Source of the DNA: Zeus faber
Lineage: Eukaryota > Chordata > Actinopteri > Zeiformes > Zeidae
Assembly (NCBI GenBank): GCA_960531495.1
Contig: OY482848.1
Coordinates: 26,235,343-26,299,342 of the forward strand
Length of the DNA stretch: 64,000 nt
Direction: 5' to 3'
Positions 1-31,993 of the stretch are shown here, piece by piece (positions within the stretch are counted from its first letter, which is position 1; every line of letters starts with the position of its first letter). A program made the position numbers and the translations under genes. The notes under the pieces are model-generated. The model was not told the origin of the DNA, did no database searches, and saw nothing but the letters and a program-made list of their open reading frames with translations.

Positions 1-2629
<2,629 letters not shown>

Positions 2630-3478
2630 CCTCCAGGCTCCAGAGAGCGTCAAGCGAAAGCATTGGTGTAACAGCAGTTGTCTCGAGGGGACATCAGGAG
2701 ACATTGTGACTTTTGGGAGGTTACTGTATCAATGGATCACGATATAGGGACATTTTTACTTCCATGTTACTTCCACGGATAGTGCCATTTTGAATAACTT
2801 ATCACATGCGACTGGACAGACGCTCTTCTGGCTCTGAGTTCAGCTTTCGAATGTGCTTCACATAGAAGGCATTTCATAAAAGTGTTAGTAATAGTTACAT
2901 CCTTTTTCTAAGGTTATGGTCAAGTCTGCATTTTCAATTTCACTCATTTTTCTACTGTTTTCGTAGGGATACTTTCCTTATCCAATGCATGCTCAGGGCA
3001 AGGACAGGGGCAAAAACTGCTGACATAAGCAGAGTAGGAAACACAGAGTAATGAACTCCAAAAGAGATGGGATGACACTTCATGAACTCACCTCCATTTT
3101 TTTATTTGAATCCGACTAAGAATCGAGCCAATCGGGAAGAATTGTTGAATTATAAACTCTGGTTAAATGCTTTATAGTATTATAACTGAGATGGTATTAT
3201 AAATAAGAGATTCAACAGTATAGTATCTCATGATCCTGTTTGTAATGTTTTATAAGAAATGCGACTTGATATCTGTAATGCAAAAAGGTACAATGTTTAT
3301 TTGGGTATTTCTCTGCAAAGTAATGTACATACAAATATACCCTCAAGTAACCTTCAATTTGTATTTTTTTAAATAGTGTGTTTTTTGTTATTTCCTAATA
3401 ATGTGTTTTACGTCCAAATTGTGTTCTATAAAGCAATATGCAACGTTGTTCAAACTGAGTACAGCACATTTAGTGGGG
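2630..3478 (+). other. adap2 3' UTR and start of the adap2-rhot1 spacer
   Basis: No open frame or RNA gene is recognised here. The first part is probably adap2 3' UTR. No single polyadenylation signal stands out, so the transcript end cannot be fixed. The second half is AT-rich unique-looking sequence. Confidence 0.45.
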
Positions 3479-3960
3479 TATTCACCGATCAGCCACAACA
3501 TTAAAACCACCACTAATAATTAACATTGTGTAGCTCCCCCTCATGCCGCAAAAACAGCTCTGACCCATCGAGGCATGGACTCCACAAGACCACAAGTCCT
3601 GTATGTTGTGAGGTGGGGCCCCCATGGATCAGGCTTGTTGTTCCAGCACATCCCACAGATGCTCCATCGAATCTAACTCTAACCCCGGCCATCCACATGA
3701 TGTAGAAGAAAACATAATTGATCAGACCAGGCCCCCTTCTTCCATTGCTCCATGGTCCAGTTCTGGTGCTCACATGCCTATTACAGGTGCTTTGGAGGTG
3801 GACAGGGGTCAGCATGGACACTCAGATCGATCTGCGGCAGCCCCATATTCAGCAAGCTGCAATGCACTGTGTGTTCTGAAACCTTTCTATCATAGCAGCA
3901 TTAACTTGCAACACAAATGTTATGGAGCAAGATATTGCACAAGTCCGTTTCTCGGTGCTA
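3479..3960 (-). mobile_element. Degraded Tc1/mariner-type DNA transposon
   Basis: After a TA dinucleotide the sequence reads CACCGATCAGCCACAACATT, a terminal inverted repeat type I recognise from fish Tc1-like elements. It continues with GCATGGACTCCACAAGACC, TGTTGTGAGGTGGGGCC, CCAGCACATCCCACAGATGC, CACATGATGTAGAAGAAAAC and CTTCTTCCATTGCTCCATGG. These match the antisense of the Tc1 transposase gene, so the transposase would run on the minus strand. Large internal parts are missing and no intact transposase frame remains. A faint copy of the other terminal repeat (GTGGGTGGTTTAATGT) occurs near 4264-4279; if real, the element ends there and carries a later insertion. Confidence 0.82.
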
Positions 3961-3986
3961 TTTATATATTATGCATGTATTAATTT

Positions 3987-4013
3987 TAGATAGATAGATA
4001 GATAGATAGATAT

Positions 4014-4048
<35 letters not shown>

Positions 4049-4090
4049 CATAGATACATAGATACATAGATACATAGATACATAGATAGA
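3987..4090. repeat. (GATA)n microsatellite
   Basis: Runs of TAGA followed by TACATAGA octamer variants. It lies just downstream of the Tc1-like remnant. Confidence 0.95.
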
Positions 4091-4192
4091 TCTTTCAATT
4101 ATAATGCTTCATCATCTTGGAATAAATTACAGGAAAACTTCAAACTTAAGTATTTAATTTCAGTTTCACATTAAAAACACAGACATGGGAAG

Positions 4193-4254
4193 CGTTTCAA
4201 CATGAATGCGCATGTTTGTAAACTATTACAAACATGCGCATTCAAGTTGAAACG
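4193..4254. repeat. Inverted repeat with 29-bp arms and 4-nt loop
   Basis: The left arm at 4193-4221 is complementary to the right arm at 4226-4254 with one mismatch. It contains the palindromic ATGCGCAT core in each arm. It probably belongs to a small palindromic MITE inserted near the Tc1 remnant. Confidence 0.85.
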
Positions 4255-4639
4255 TTGTTATGCTGTGGGTGGTTTAATGTCAATAGGTTTTGTACGAGTT
4301 CTTCCATAATAATTCTAATGACAAATTACTGGTAAAGTTCCATAAATGTTGTCTGCATTACAATATAGACAAGTAATCTATTCAACTGAATTCTCCAATC
4401 GTACAATATTAACAGAAAAATACAATAAAGTAGTAATTCCAACTCACATGTATTTATTATATTTATAAAATAAAATGTATTTATTATAATTGTTATGCAA
4501 AGTAATTACTAGTTTGTTTTTTGTTATTGTTCCTGTTGCCGAAAAATAGCCGAAAATCTAAGACGATAAAGAAGCCATTGTCCAACAATCCAGTCATCAA
4601 GGTCAGTCACGATATTGAAAAAACGTAACTCCACAACAT

Positions 4640-4870
4640 AACTCAGAATCAGAATCAGAATCAGAAATACTTTAATAATCCCAGCGGGAAATTACTTTCG
4701 TTACAGCTCCAATCTACATACAACGTATTTACATACAACATATTAACAAACAACATATAATAATTATGAAGAAAACATAGTAAAGAGTAAAATGTACAGT
4801 TAAAAATGTGCAGGAAGAAGAAAAGTGACAGAAGTGGATATCCGCGTTAAAACGAGTTCCCATACCGGGA
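4640..4870 (-). mobile_element. LINE 3'-end fragment, (CAGAAT)n tail
   Basis: CAGAATCAGAATCAGAAATA is followed by CTTTAATAATCCCAGCGGGAA and ATTACTTTCGTTACAGC. On the minus strand this is the TCCCNNTGGGATxAATAAAGTATTTCTGATTCTG type of LINE 3' end widespread in fishes. The body beyond ~4870 is missing, as usual for 5'-truncated copies. Confidence 0.65.
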
Positions 4871-4885
4871 GTCGATTTTAGTGAT

Positions 4886-5020
4886 CATAATACGTATAAT
4901 AATAATAATAATAATAATTAAATGTGCTAATAATAATAATAATAACAAGAAGTATTATCATTATTATTATTTTTATTATTATTATTATCATCATATTATT
5001 ATTATTATTATTACATTATA
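4886..5020. repeat. (AAT)n / (ATT)n microsatellite pair
   Basis: AAT units (4893-4945) followed by ATT units (4957-5013) in opposite orientation, so the strand can fold back on itself. Confidence 0.9.
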
Positions 5021-5149
5021 CGTTCACATTTTATTTCGTCCCTTTTCTCGCCATAACGACATCGTGGGAACGGAGGACATGAACTGCTCGCCTACATGAC
5101 CTTGTAAAGTCTTCCGTAAATTGAAGAACACATCGATGTAATTATTCCT

Positions 5150-5580
5150 TAGATTCACATGCAGTGCGCACTCCGGCACAGTATGCGGCGCTTACGCACG
5201 TTGCCACAGAAACCCCCGACACCCTCCCGCGTCCCCACGCAGGTCACCGAGCGTCAGCCGGGGCGGAGCGGCGTCCGCGCGGTGTAGCTCCCCCGGTGCC
5301 GTGCTCCGCCGTGCGAGGAGGTCCGACGCGAGGCGCTCCATCTCCGGCTGGGGACACCGCGGTCCCCGCTGGTTTCCAAACGTTGCGTGTGGCGGTTGCA
5401 GCCGTCCGGGGATGCTAGCGCGGTGACGCTAACCCTGCTGTAGGAGCTCCGAGGGCCGTGGGCGGCTGCCGTCCCGTCCTCCGGACCGGAGCATGAATAA
5501 ACAATAATTATTTAAAATGATACAAAAATAAATGTTTTTCACGAACACGTTTCCCCGGTTGGTTCACAAGGACGGAGAGG
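5150..5580 (+). promoter_or_regulatory. CpG-rich rhot1 promoter / 5' UTR region
   Basis: Bases 5164-5490 are strongly GC- and CpG-rich in an otherwise AT-rich neighbourhood, which is typical of a housekeeping vertebrate promoter. The last 90 bases before the rhot1 start are AT-rich and contain ATGs at about 5493, 5517 and 5532. The ATG at 5532 opens a frame that overlaps the rhot1 start out of frame. The transcription start cannot be placed from sequence alone. Confidence 0.65.
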
Positions 5581-21738
<16,158 letters not shown>

Positions 21739-22300
21739 TCCCAAGCTATCCCGGCGTGCACTTTTTATGGGATAGGGGAAATTCTATTTTACTCTGAAAG
21801 AAAGAGGACTCTCCTCCTGTCCTTGTCCTGAATACCTTCGTTGTTATTCTTATCGCAATATAGAACACTTGTGTCCTTTTTCTCTTTTCTTCATCTTGGG
21901 GACGACGGTTTAAAAAAAAAATGTATTTAATTTTTTTAAATCTATATGACCATTTTTCTCTTTTCCGTGGCTATTTGCAAGTATTTTCTCAAGATAGAGA
22001 TAATGTTTTTATATTTGTACGGGAGGATGTGGGGTTAACTGCTGAAAAGCCTTAGTAAAGTGCACTACCAAAATAGCTATTTATTTTCTTTGCCTGTTGG
22101 TTAGAATTCTATCAGAAGTATGCAAGGGCACCAGTGATGTTATTATGTGTAAATACTGTAAATATGACATATCGCACCATTTGTCTGTTAGTTGGATCCT
22201 GTACTTATGGGGTGTGTTTACAATCTCTGCAGGATTTATAAAACACAGTGTAAAGAGGATCATGTGTTAAAAGGGTCGCGATTGGCCGACAAAACCAACT
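21739..22300 (+). other. rhot1 3' UTR (probable)
   Basis: Non-coding sequence follows the TGA at 21736-21738. No decisive polyadenylation signal was found close by; AATAAA occurs at about 23043, so the 3' UTR may be longer than given. No other gene is seen. Confidence 0.4.
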
Positions 22301-23982
22301 ATCCCCCTACTGTCCTCTCAGTTGTGTGATCCAGTCCTAAATCTGGTACTGGCTCAGATTCCGTTAAGGCAGTAACGTCTCCTTTCTTCTTCATGTCTTC
22401 CAACACTGGTCACTTTATTCGCTTGTGTGTTTTGAGTGTTTGTTGCGCACGTTTGCGTGTGTGTGTGTGTGTATGTGAGAGTTCCATATTAACTGTACCT
22501 GCATGCTTCCTGAATCGCACTCCACGGCGACCCTAGTATTGTCATGCAGGTTGCTATGCGTCATAAACCACAGGGGCCAATATTCAGTGAGTACAGCTAA
22601 AAAGGGAAAACTGTCAAGCCCTCCCAAGTGGGGAAATAAGTATACTTCATATATTTAGCACACTTTTTATGTTATTGAAGGCACTCGGTGTGCACTTAGT
22701 GTACTCAAGATGGGGTTAAATATATTGAAAATATATTTTTCACATCTTTTTGGTTACAAGGTAACACTTCAAACTTTAAACAGCATATTAATGATGAGTA
22801 TACTAAAATTAGTACATACAGTGAAAAAATAAGTACCAAAAAATACACTTCATGTATACTCGGAAAAAAAATACAAATGGGTATAGAAATATAAACACGC
22901 TCTTAGAAATACTGCAGTTGTTATCATCATGTGAGTAATCCTTGGTCAACTTTCTTGCCCGTTACAGCTTTATATGAATAATGGATTTAGATATTCCGTT
23001 CTGTTTGGCTATTTAACTCATCCCTGCTTTTCCATCCTTTCTAATAAATTCATCAACCTATTGTATCATCTGTGGTGGCATTATTGGTTCAGCATTGATT
23101 CAATCTTTTGTTCTCGTGACATATTTTTGTCATTTCAAATTGAGGTAGAGAATAGTTTGAATATTTATGAATGAGGGGACCTCTTCACCATTTGGAGCAC
23201 AAATACATTCCACATGGATTTCTACTTAATAACCATTACGCAATCCCCATTGATACCTTTCATACTTGTTCCTGATAAATACACTTAAAAAAACAACTGT
23301 CTGTTTATATCTCCTCTGAATGTTGAGTGTTAATTATGGTCTTACAAAGAGTGCTCAAAGGAGACAAAACAATGGAGAGTTCAGCTTGGATGATTTTCAG
23401 TTTGGGTCATGGTAGGTTCACCAGTGTCACATACTGAAGCATCCACTAGACGGCAGCAGGGCTTTGGCAATGGAGAAAAAAAACTTTTTATAGGTTATAG
23501 TTTGGGTGTTAACATTTTTTTGATTTTTTTTAATATATATTTTATTATTTTAAGCAAATGATATGTTAATAAAAAATAATTTAAATAACAATAAAAAAGT
23601 GTAAATAAATGGTAAGAATTGTGAAAATATTAAGAGTAAAAAGGCCTCATTCGACTTCCTGACTTGGGGCACATTTCCACTAAAACTCGTTGAGTGGATA
23701 TGCATAACAATATGCCAAGTAAACGCCTCAGATAATCTCTTGTGAGACAACATGAACTGAACAAACTGCAGGAGCTCCTACTTTAAGCAGAATAATCCAT
23801 GGACCCATCCACATTCCTACAGCTTTTTGGGGATAGGGGCCTGGATGTTTTTCCTCCACCTAATGATTTGATAATGAAGCAGTAATTGTGAGACGCACTG
23901 CGCTGTATCAGATCTGCTGTTTCACTGAGAGAGGGAACTGCAACGCCACCTTTTAACCTCCATTGGTAATGACCAGGGCTTA

Positions 23983-24032
<50 letters not shown>

Positions 24033-24589
24033 AAGAGAGAGAGATTGTCATTTTGGTCTGCATTTTAGTCTCTAACCTTATTACATTTTATATATACACA
24101 TGTTATATATATTATATTTATTATATATTATATTTATTATATTATATTTATATATTATATTTATATATCCACATCTACTCATCTACAATTTTTTCTATTT
24201 TAAAATGTTCATTTTTTATATATATTTTTTTCCCTCTTCCCACATCAGGTCCCACATGTAAGACAAGGGTTGAAGGGTTAAAGTTTTTGTCAAACGCTAT
24301 CTTCACTCTTTTTTTCCCCCCTTTATCTTGATCTTTTTTCTGTTTTAAATTTTGATAATATTCTTCACTTTTTGTTTTTCCATACATTTGAATTGAAATC
24401 TAAACTCCAACTGATTTGGGATGGCCTGCATATGATGCATATGCCACTACGACAGTACTGTAAATCACAAGGTTACACACCGTCAACACTGCGGAAAGTA
24501 TCAGCGTTCCCACTTTGGTTAATTTATACATAAGCAGAGTTCTCCCACACACAGCAGGTGTTTACCCTGCTGTACTACTCATTTCTGCA

Positions 24590-24625
<36 letters not shown>

Positions 24626-25996
24626 ACCCCCTGCCTCCTGGAGCTATGGTGGTTACACATCCTAAAGCAGAGACTTGCGAAAGCCTCTTCCACCCAATTA
24701 GCTCGTTTTCAACGGTCACACATCCTTACTGCGGTGACGGCGTGTGTGAGTGTGTGTGTGCAGTGGTGAGAATGACACATGAAACCACAGCCTAACTTCC
24801 ACAGAGTCCACAAATGTACTTCTAGCAAATATAAATTAGAATCATGTGTTTAACACCCACTGTTGTTTCATTAATGCATTGAAATTTATAGAAATGCCAT
24901 ATATAGCTTGATTTCTGCACCAATATATGGCAGGTTGTGCAGATTTTGAGGGTGTGAAAGGTGTATTCTGTACATATAAACACTTGCGTTGAATCTCCAA
25001 ATTGCTACGTGCACAAACGTAGCTGCAGTTGACAATCTGTACATCTTTCTTCCTCCACTCCCTGTTCAAGGTGTGAGGAGCATGTGTGCTGGATCAGTCG
25101 GCGGCAGCGCCGAACCCAAACCAGCTGTGTAGGTGTCAGGAGAAGACCCCTAAGGTTAAATATATCCCGTCGACTGTATTGTTTCCATGGAGATGGCATA
25201 GCATAGCATAGCATAGGAGTCTCAGAAGACGGATGGCGACCAAGCTATACAATAGTCTCAGTAACCACATCACAACCAACGGGCATTTTCTCTCTCTTTC
25301 TTTCTCTTCTCCTCCTCTCCTGCTCTAAGGTGACTTCCACCCTGCCATTAGGTGCGTTTGATGTGTGAGGAGCTGATGAACGGGTGGTCGCAAACCATCG
25401 TTTAGATGATTGTTACCCCGCCGACCACCCCCAGAGGGGACGCTTTATAGCACCCACACAGAACAAAAACCCCAAAACCCCACCACTACTTGGAATTTAC
25501 AGGTCCTGGGAACTCTGCTGCTCTCTGGGAAGTCAAATAAAAGCTCCTCTGGCTTTAGAAGATCTCGTGTGGCTGTTTTTATGGCCTTGAGTTGAAAGTT
25601 CATTGTGTTGTTTCTAATGGGGATAATCATTGTCCATCCAACCCTACTGGTCCAAAAAAGTCAGTCTCACTTTCATCTAAAAGTCCTTTTCAGTGTAAAG
25701 GACCCCAAGTAAGTAAAACTATTTATATAGCATTTCTATAGTTCAAAGTAAAAGCCCTGCACTGTTCCCTTTTAACCCAGCCATATTTCCCACGTCCTCG
25801 ACCTATATGAGTGGGCTGCAGAGTGATGTCCTATAATATATGCATGTTAACTATGTTAACAGGGCACTGGGTGAATATTGATCAGGTATTGGAAAATGCC
25901 CATGAACTGGAAATCCTTCTGTCCTATATAATATAATATAGCACATGGTGAGCTGATGTGTCATTTGTGCCTGAAAGTCTCTTTGTGTGTCAGAGG

Positions 25997-26032
<36 letters not shown>

Positions 26033-26580
26033 CCCGGTGGAGAACAGGAGTTCCTCAGAAACCTCCTTCTCCGGTCAGTGGGAGGCCAAAACACTCTCTC
26101 TCCATCCCTCTAATATTTTTCATCTTTCTTTCAAAATGCAGTATGATATTTGGTTATATCGATGCATTTTGACTATTTGTCTGGTAAACTACTATACCAC
26201 GTTCTATAACGATGTACCATGGTGCCGTACCACAGTGATTTCATTCAAATATTAAGTTAGGATAACGCTTAATCCCCAGGGGGTAAATTCAGGAAAACCA
26301 AGGATGAGAGGAAGGAATCAGTCACTGTTATACAATAAATGACCCCCCCAAAACCACATAAATCCCATATATCCACACTTCAGAAAAAAAATTTGAATTC
26401 TGACTTCCCGCCCCCCCCCCTCAGACTTTCTCACCCCCCCAACACCCACACAATTAATCCCAGAACTGAAACTGTTTTATTCCACAATTGTTTTTTTCTT
26501 TCTTATGTGGCCCCCAATCCCCTTCCTTAGGTTAAATTGTGCACTTCAAGAAGTAAAAAATATGATATTTTATTACAAAA
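22300..26580. other. rhot1-rhbdl3 intergenic region
   Basis: No gene is recognised on either strand. Contents: AT-rich unique-looking DNA; (GT)n-(GA)n at about 23982-24045; a TATA-rich stretch at 24085-24170; (CT)n at 24593-24623; a TAGCA repeat at 25196-25216; a short fragment with TATTTATATAGCATTTCTAT (25721-25740), similar to the 3' parts of fish retroposons; (GT)n at 25999-26031; and C-rich runs at 26341-26445. Confidence 0.5.
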
Positions 26581-26587
26581 ACGTCAT

Positions 26588-26677
<90 letters not shown>
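26588..26677. repeat. (CA)n microsatellite, ~45 units
   Basis: Uninterrupted CA run lying about 150 bp upstream of the GC-rich rhbdl3 promoter region. Confidence 0.98.
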
Positions 26678-26679
<2 letters not shown>

Positions 26680-26779
26680 CGCACCCCTCTAAGCCTCTGC
26701 CATTGCAGGAATATTGGGCTACTTTCTAATGAGTGTCCTCCTCCCACCCCCTCCTCACAGTGTTCTTTAAAGCCACCTG

Positions 26780-27578
26780 AGCTCTGGATCCGGACCAGAC
26801 ACACAGCAGCAGATCACCCGGCGCCGCCGTCCGGCCGACCCGCAAAACACACATTGCCAGGGGCCGTGACGCACCAAAAAAAGCCGGCTCCTATACTCTG
26901 CCTAAGTCCCGTCTGGTTCTCTCAGGATGGACGTGAGCGAGCCGCAGACGGCGGAGTCTGGGTAAACACTAACGCTATATCGGTCCGGTGTTTCATTTTT
27001 GCCGTCGACGACGTCAGCCCGGGCTGCCTCTGCGTGACGTCATTATTTCTCTCAGCTGCTGGAGCAGCGTCGCCGTTCGAGCGCATTTGGCAGCGCGCGT
27101 CCTTGGCGGCTGCACGCATACCGATCCGGGGCTGCCCAGACCCCGGTGAACCGAGGAAGATCCCAGTGGAGGAGGAGGGATGCTGGTGATGGTGATGGTG
27201 GCGGTGGTGATGAAGATGACGACGAGGGTGTGACGTTACGCACTGGAGATTAACAAAAAAAAAAAAACGCAACTTGCTGCTGAACTTTTTCTCCTCTTAT
27301 CCGTCTGTGTGGAGGAGCCCAGATGGAGACTTCCGTCCTGACTTGAATTATTGGATTATAAACATAATCCACCCAAAAAGCAACAGCAACAGAGAAAACA
27401 CCTCAGTGGGTGATAAAGGATGGCGGCCGCATTTGGCACTTTTACGCACGCACACCGGGAGGAAACCGTGTCCAGAATGAACGCTCGGACTTTGGACCCC
27501 ATGGGCATGCACCGCTGAGGACCTCGTCGTGGATCTAACGTCTCCCAGCGGGTCTTACCGGGAGGAGCCAGGCCGAGC
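26780..27578 (+). promoter_or_regulatory. CpG-rich rhbdl3 promoter and 5' UTR with CRE motif
   Basis: GC content and CpG density rise sharply from about 26780 to 27250 and again before the start codon. A perfect palindromic cAMP-response element TGACGTCA lies at 27035-27042, with a near match GACGTCAG at 27010-27017. A GATGGTGATGGTGGCGGTGG-type run lies at 27186-27220 and a short poly-A at about 27254. Open frames on both strands across this stretch show no family resemblance and are taken as GC-rich UTR artefacts. Confidence 0.65.
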
Positions 27579-27886
27579 ATGGCGGGGGGAACCCGGGAGG
27601 CGCACGCCAACTCCTCCCCGGCGGTGGCGGCCAACGCGGAGGGGGAGGAGATTGAGGTTTTGGAGAGCACCGAGGTCCTCCCCGTGGCCCCAGAGGATGT
27701 AAGTCTGACTGAGCGCTCCACAGGTCACCCCCGTCCCCCTCTCCCTTCCCAAGCTGCTACATCCACCTCTGCTGTAGCCATCAAACCACTTCATATCCCT
27801 GCGCCCTCAGACGGTGGGAGACGCGTCCTTCCATTGTAGAAATGCCAAACGAGTTTAAAGTGGTAATCCGTCAGATTATTTAGTTG

Positions 27887-27918
<32 letters not shown>

Positions 27919-28501
27919 GGTTTCCCATGTTTGAAACCTTTATTTTTTTAAATTTTTTTTTTAGCTGGCACTTTATCAGAAACAGATGTTCAATATACCG
28001 GATTGAATTAAGTTATAGGCAGCCAGTGACTTTGCTAAACCAGCTCGTTGTGGTCAGTAAACTGCCCAAACGGATGAACATTCTCAAAAAAGAAGAGCAA
28101 CAGATGAGAAAATCAGGGAAAAAAACCCCAACAAATTCATAGACCAGGACGAGGCAAACTTCTGAGGATTGGCACTTTAAGAGGTACACTTACAAACGGA
28201 CATGTAAGCCTAATGCTAAATATTAATGTTAGCAATTAATGATAATTGCTTCAATTATCATTTGATAACTGACCACAGCGATCAGTTAGCCTCAATCAAT
28301 CATACATCTCAATTCTTCACAACATAAAGAATTGTTCACTTCCACGGAGACTCCTCCTGACTCCCTCCTGATTCTTGTTTGTCACCTGTTTCTGAGATAG
28401 CGTTTGCCCTTTTCCGCCTCTTCTTCTGACTTACCCTTGTTCCTTGCTGTTTTTCTCTTTCCCTTTCCCTGTCTCAGCAATGGAAGTCTCTGTTTGACAA
28501 G
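27579..28501 (+). CDS. rhbdl3: Rhomboid-related protein 3, first two coding exons (partial)
   Basis: Exon 1 (27579-27698, 40 codons) reads MAGGTREAHANSS, then AVAANAEGEEIEVLE and ends VLPVAPED. Exon 2 (28478-28501) is a 24-nt microexon encoding QWKSLFDK between AG and GT. Together they match the start of human RHBDL3, whose N terminus has PAVAA..AE.E.IE and then APED-HWKVLFDQ before its EF-hands. The junction is phase 0. RHBDL3 is a seven-membrane-span rhomboid-family protein with N-terminal EF-hands, expressed mostly in nervous tissue; whether it is an active intramembrane serine protease is not settled. The EF-hands and rhomboid core are not in the window: no exon beginning FDP..TGYIS was found, so they must lie beyond 64000. 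The neighbour rhot1 supports the call. Confidence 0.85.
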
Positions 28502-29035
28502 GTATGTACTGCTGGCGCCGGTGTTTTTAAAGAACGCTTCCTTGTTTGCACGCTCACCCGTCATTGTACTGTGTGAACAACAGGATTAGGCTGTGTTTGC
28601 AGTTTGCTTCTACACGTGTCCAAGATGCCAAATCAAAGCGATGGAAAATGGAGGATTCATTTGATATCCAGAAAAGGATGGGTGGGGTCAAGCCAGGCAT
28701 CGATATTCATATTTCCTTGTACTAAGTTTACCATCCAGGGGGTTCTGTAGGCACCTGGGCAATCATCCTTAATGCTGTTGTGTACCATTAACCCTGGCTC
28801 TTGTCTCTAATCAAAGTGACTGGCAGTCAAATCCCATTCTCATGACATCACGTGTAAAGCCCAGCTGTGGCTTCGCCAAAGCAGCGCCCTGCCGGGTGGA
28901 AGCGAGATCGCAGTCCTTTGGGGGCCTTGGATATGGGGACAGGGTGGAGGTTGTGGGTGTACTGTCCAGCCCTAATGCAATTAGGGCGATACAGGATCCC
29001 TGATGTATTGGTGTATCAGAGAGATCACTGTTGCA
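28502..29035 (+). other. rhbdl3 intron 2, first segment
   Basis: No exon, RNA gene or transposon recognised. Ordinary-looking unique sequence running up to a cluster of CA/GT microsatellites. Confidence 0.5.
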
Positions 29036-29650
<615 letters not shown>

Positions 29651-30717
29651 GGGCAGAATGTGATGTGAGGATCGCCGGCTATTCTGTGGACAGGCATTAA
29701 GCGATCCACTGTGGGTTGCGGTGGCGGTACTCCTTTGAATATGCTCAAGTGGACTGAAGACGACGTATAAAGGGGCAGCGAGCGGGGGATGTTGGCCGGG
29801 GGGGGGGGGGGGTCGGTCTTGTCCAAATAGCGAGGTCGCCATCCGGTCTGGCACCTACAAATGTCCTTTCACTCCTTCATTCTCTTCCCCTCCATCGTCC
29901 TGACAATGACCGACTCCATTTGTCAGGCGGGCTGGACCTCGCCCACCCCCACCCCCGACCCCTCCGTCTCCGTCTCCGTGAGCGCGAGAACAACCGTGTC
30001 GGCCGACTGCCCGAAAGAAAGCAGGAGAAAAGGGTTTTTAAATACAGCCCACACCATTGACCCAGAGACAAAAAAAATCAATGTCGATTGAGGGCGAAGA
30101 GCAAAGGCGTGGTGTTGATTGGTTGGATTGGAACAGCGGTCCAGTTTAATACCTCATTGTATGGTGGTTTAAATGTAGTATATTTTGAATCAGAAATACA
30201 CACAATGATAATCCCAGTCTATTCAGCTTTATTCAAGTTCCAACAATATATTTCAAACCGACAATTCCCGGCGATGTTTCCCTCGCTGTCCATCCACGCC
30301 GAGTACTGGGGGAATGGAATCGCGTTCTTGGAAATTGTTCTCGGGGAAAAACAAAAGCCCTCGGATTTCCCCCCCTCGTCAAAAGTCAGCGTTGACTGTT
30401 GAAATGAATCCCGGGACAGCTGGTATAGTTTCCAGTGAGCCACGTCGCCAACCGATGCATCCTCGATATCACTGGCAAAGTGCGGACGAGCACATGCTGT
30501 TGTGCTATTTCAGGCGGTTGGCAAGGCTTCGGACCGCGAGAGACATCGTCAAACGAGGTCACGGGAACGCAGAAGAGCGGACGAGCGCAGATATCGACGA
30601 ACAAACATCAAACGCTAAATTTGAAATGGTTCAGTCAGGTTTTTTAGGATACGTCACAGAACAGAGACAGCCCTAGCTAAATTTAGTAATCAAAATCAGT
30701 ATCAATATTCTTTGTAT

Positions 30718-31695
30718 GTATAGATGACCACTCCTCCTAACACTATGAGGTCACCTACGGGGTACCACAAGGCTCAGTTTTAGGGCCGTTACTTTTTAAT
30801 TTGTACATTCTAACCCCGGGCAGTGTCATCAGGAGGCGCGGCATCTCTTTCCACCGCTATGCTGATGACACTCAGCTCGATGCAGCAGTGTCTCCCGATG
30901 ACACCGGGCCCACTGACTCACTTGTTAACTGTCAGAAATTAAGGCCTGTGGACGTCACAGAATTATTTACAGCTCAACCAGGCTGAAACAGAAGTACTGA
31001 TCACTGGTTCTTTCGGCTCAGAGAGAGAAACTGACCCCCCAAAACGAAATACACCAGGACTCAACCCAAGCCAAGAAGCAAGACGTGATATTTGACCCTG
31101 ATTTAAATTTTGCTGGTTACCTGTTAGTTGTCGTGTTGATTTAAAAATGAATTGATTCGTTTAGAAGGCACTACATGGCCTTGCACCAGAAAGCCTCTCT
31201 GAAAGGCTTTTGGTTTATGAACCAGGAAGGCCCCTCCGCTATCCTCCATCCTCCATCCTCCGCTCCTTCTGTTTTAGCTGTTCCACAAAGCAGAAAATAT
31301 TTTGTGGTGATGCTGCCTTCAGCTATTACGCTCCGAGCCGCTGGATCAGCTTTCCAGAGCATCTGAGAGGAGCTGAAAATGCAGTTATTTTTAAATGTAA
31401 ACTAAACTAACCCATCTCTTCAGTCTGGCTTTTAGGTATGTTTTATATATGTTTGTATGTGTTTAATAATGTTATGGTTTTAGTATTTATACTTATTTAA
31501 ATGATCTTATTGTTTTCCTATTCAATTAAGTTTTTTGGGGGGGGAGGGGGGTGTTGTTTTCCTGTGCATTAATCCCTAAATCCATTTTTAACATCATACA
31601 TTTTGTCAATTGCTTGTACAGCACGCTTAATTGCATTTGATTTGTTTGAAAGGTGCTGTACAAATAAAGTCTGATTGATTGATGGATTGATTGAT
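30718..31695 (+). mobile_element. L2-like LINE, 5'-truncated
   Basis: Reverse-transcriptase sequence is plain: YEVTYGVPQGSVLGPLLFNL, then HRYADDTQL with the YADD catalytic box. Then comes the C-terminal tail with APSRWISFPEHLRGAE. The 3' end is AGGTGCTGTACAAATAAAG followed by (TGAT)n at 31671-31695, a typical L2 tail. The copy lacks the 5' half, has a gap between the reverse transcriptase and the tail, and has lost an open frame. It lies in rhbdl3 intron 2. Confidence 0.88.
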
Positions 31696-31951
31696 CAGTA
31701 GAGCACGTTCCCTCCGTCCCTCTAAGGCCACCGGGGCCGTTCACACAGTAGCAGAAGGGGAAGAGGAAGGAGAGGAACCCTCCCCGTGCTTCCCCGTCTT
31801 GGACCCCTTATCGTGTAAAATGTTTCACTTGCACAGCATCCAAACCATCCACTGCCACATTCACACAGGAACCCTAGGATAGGTGCGCGAGGTGGGAGGC
31901 GTGCTCGCTCTCTGTCCGCCCTGAGAAGGACAGGAATCAAAGTGCTGTGTT

Positions 31952-31993
<42 letters not shown>

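Noticed and set aside
26854-27480. Several open frames on both strands before rhbdl3
   Set aside because: GC-rich promoter and 5' UTR give chance frames; none resembles a protein and none continues the rhbdl3 frame.
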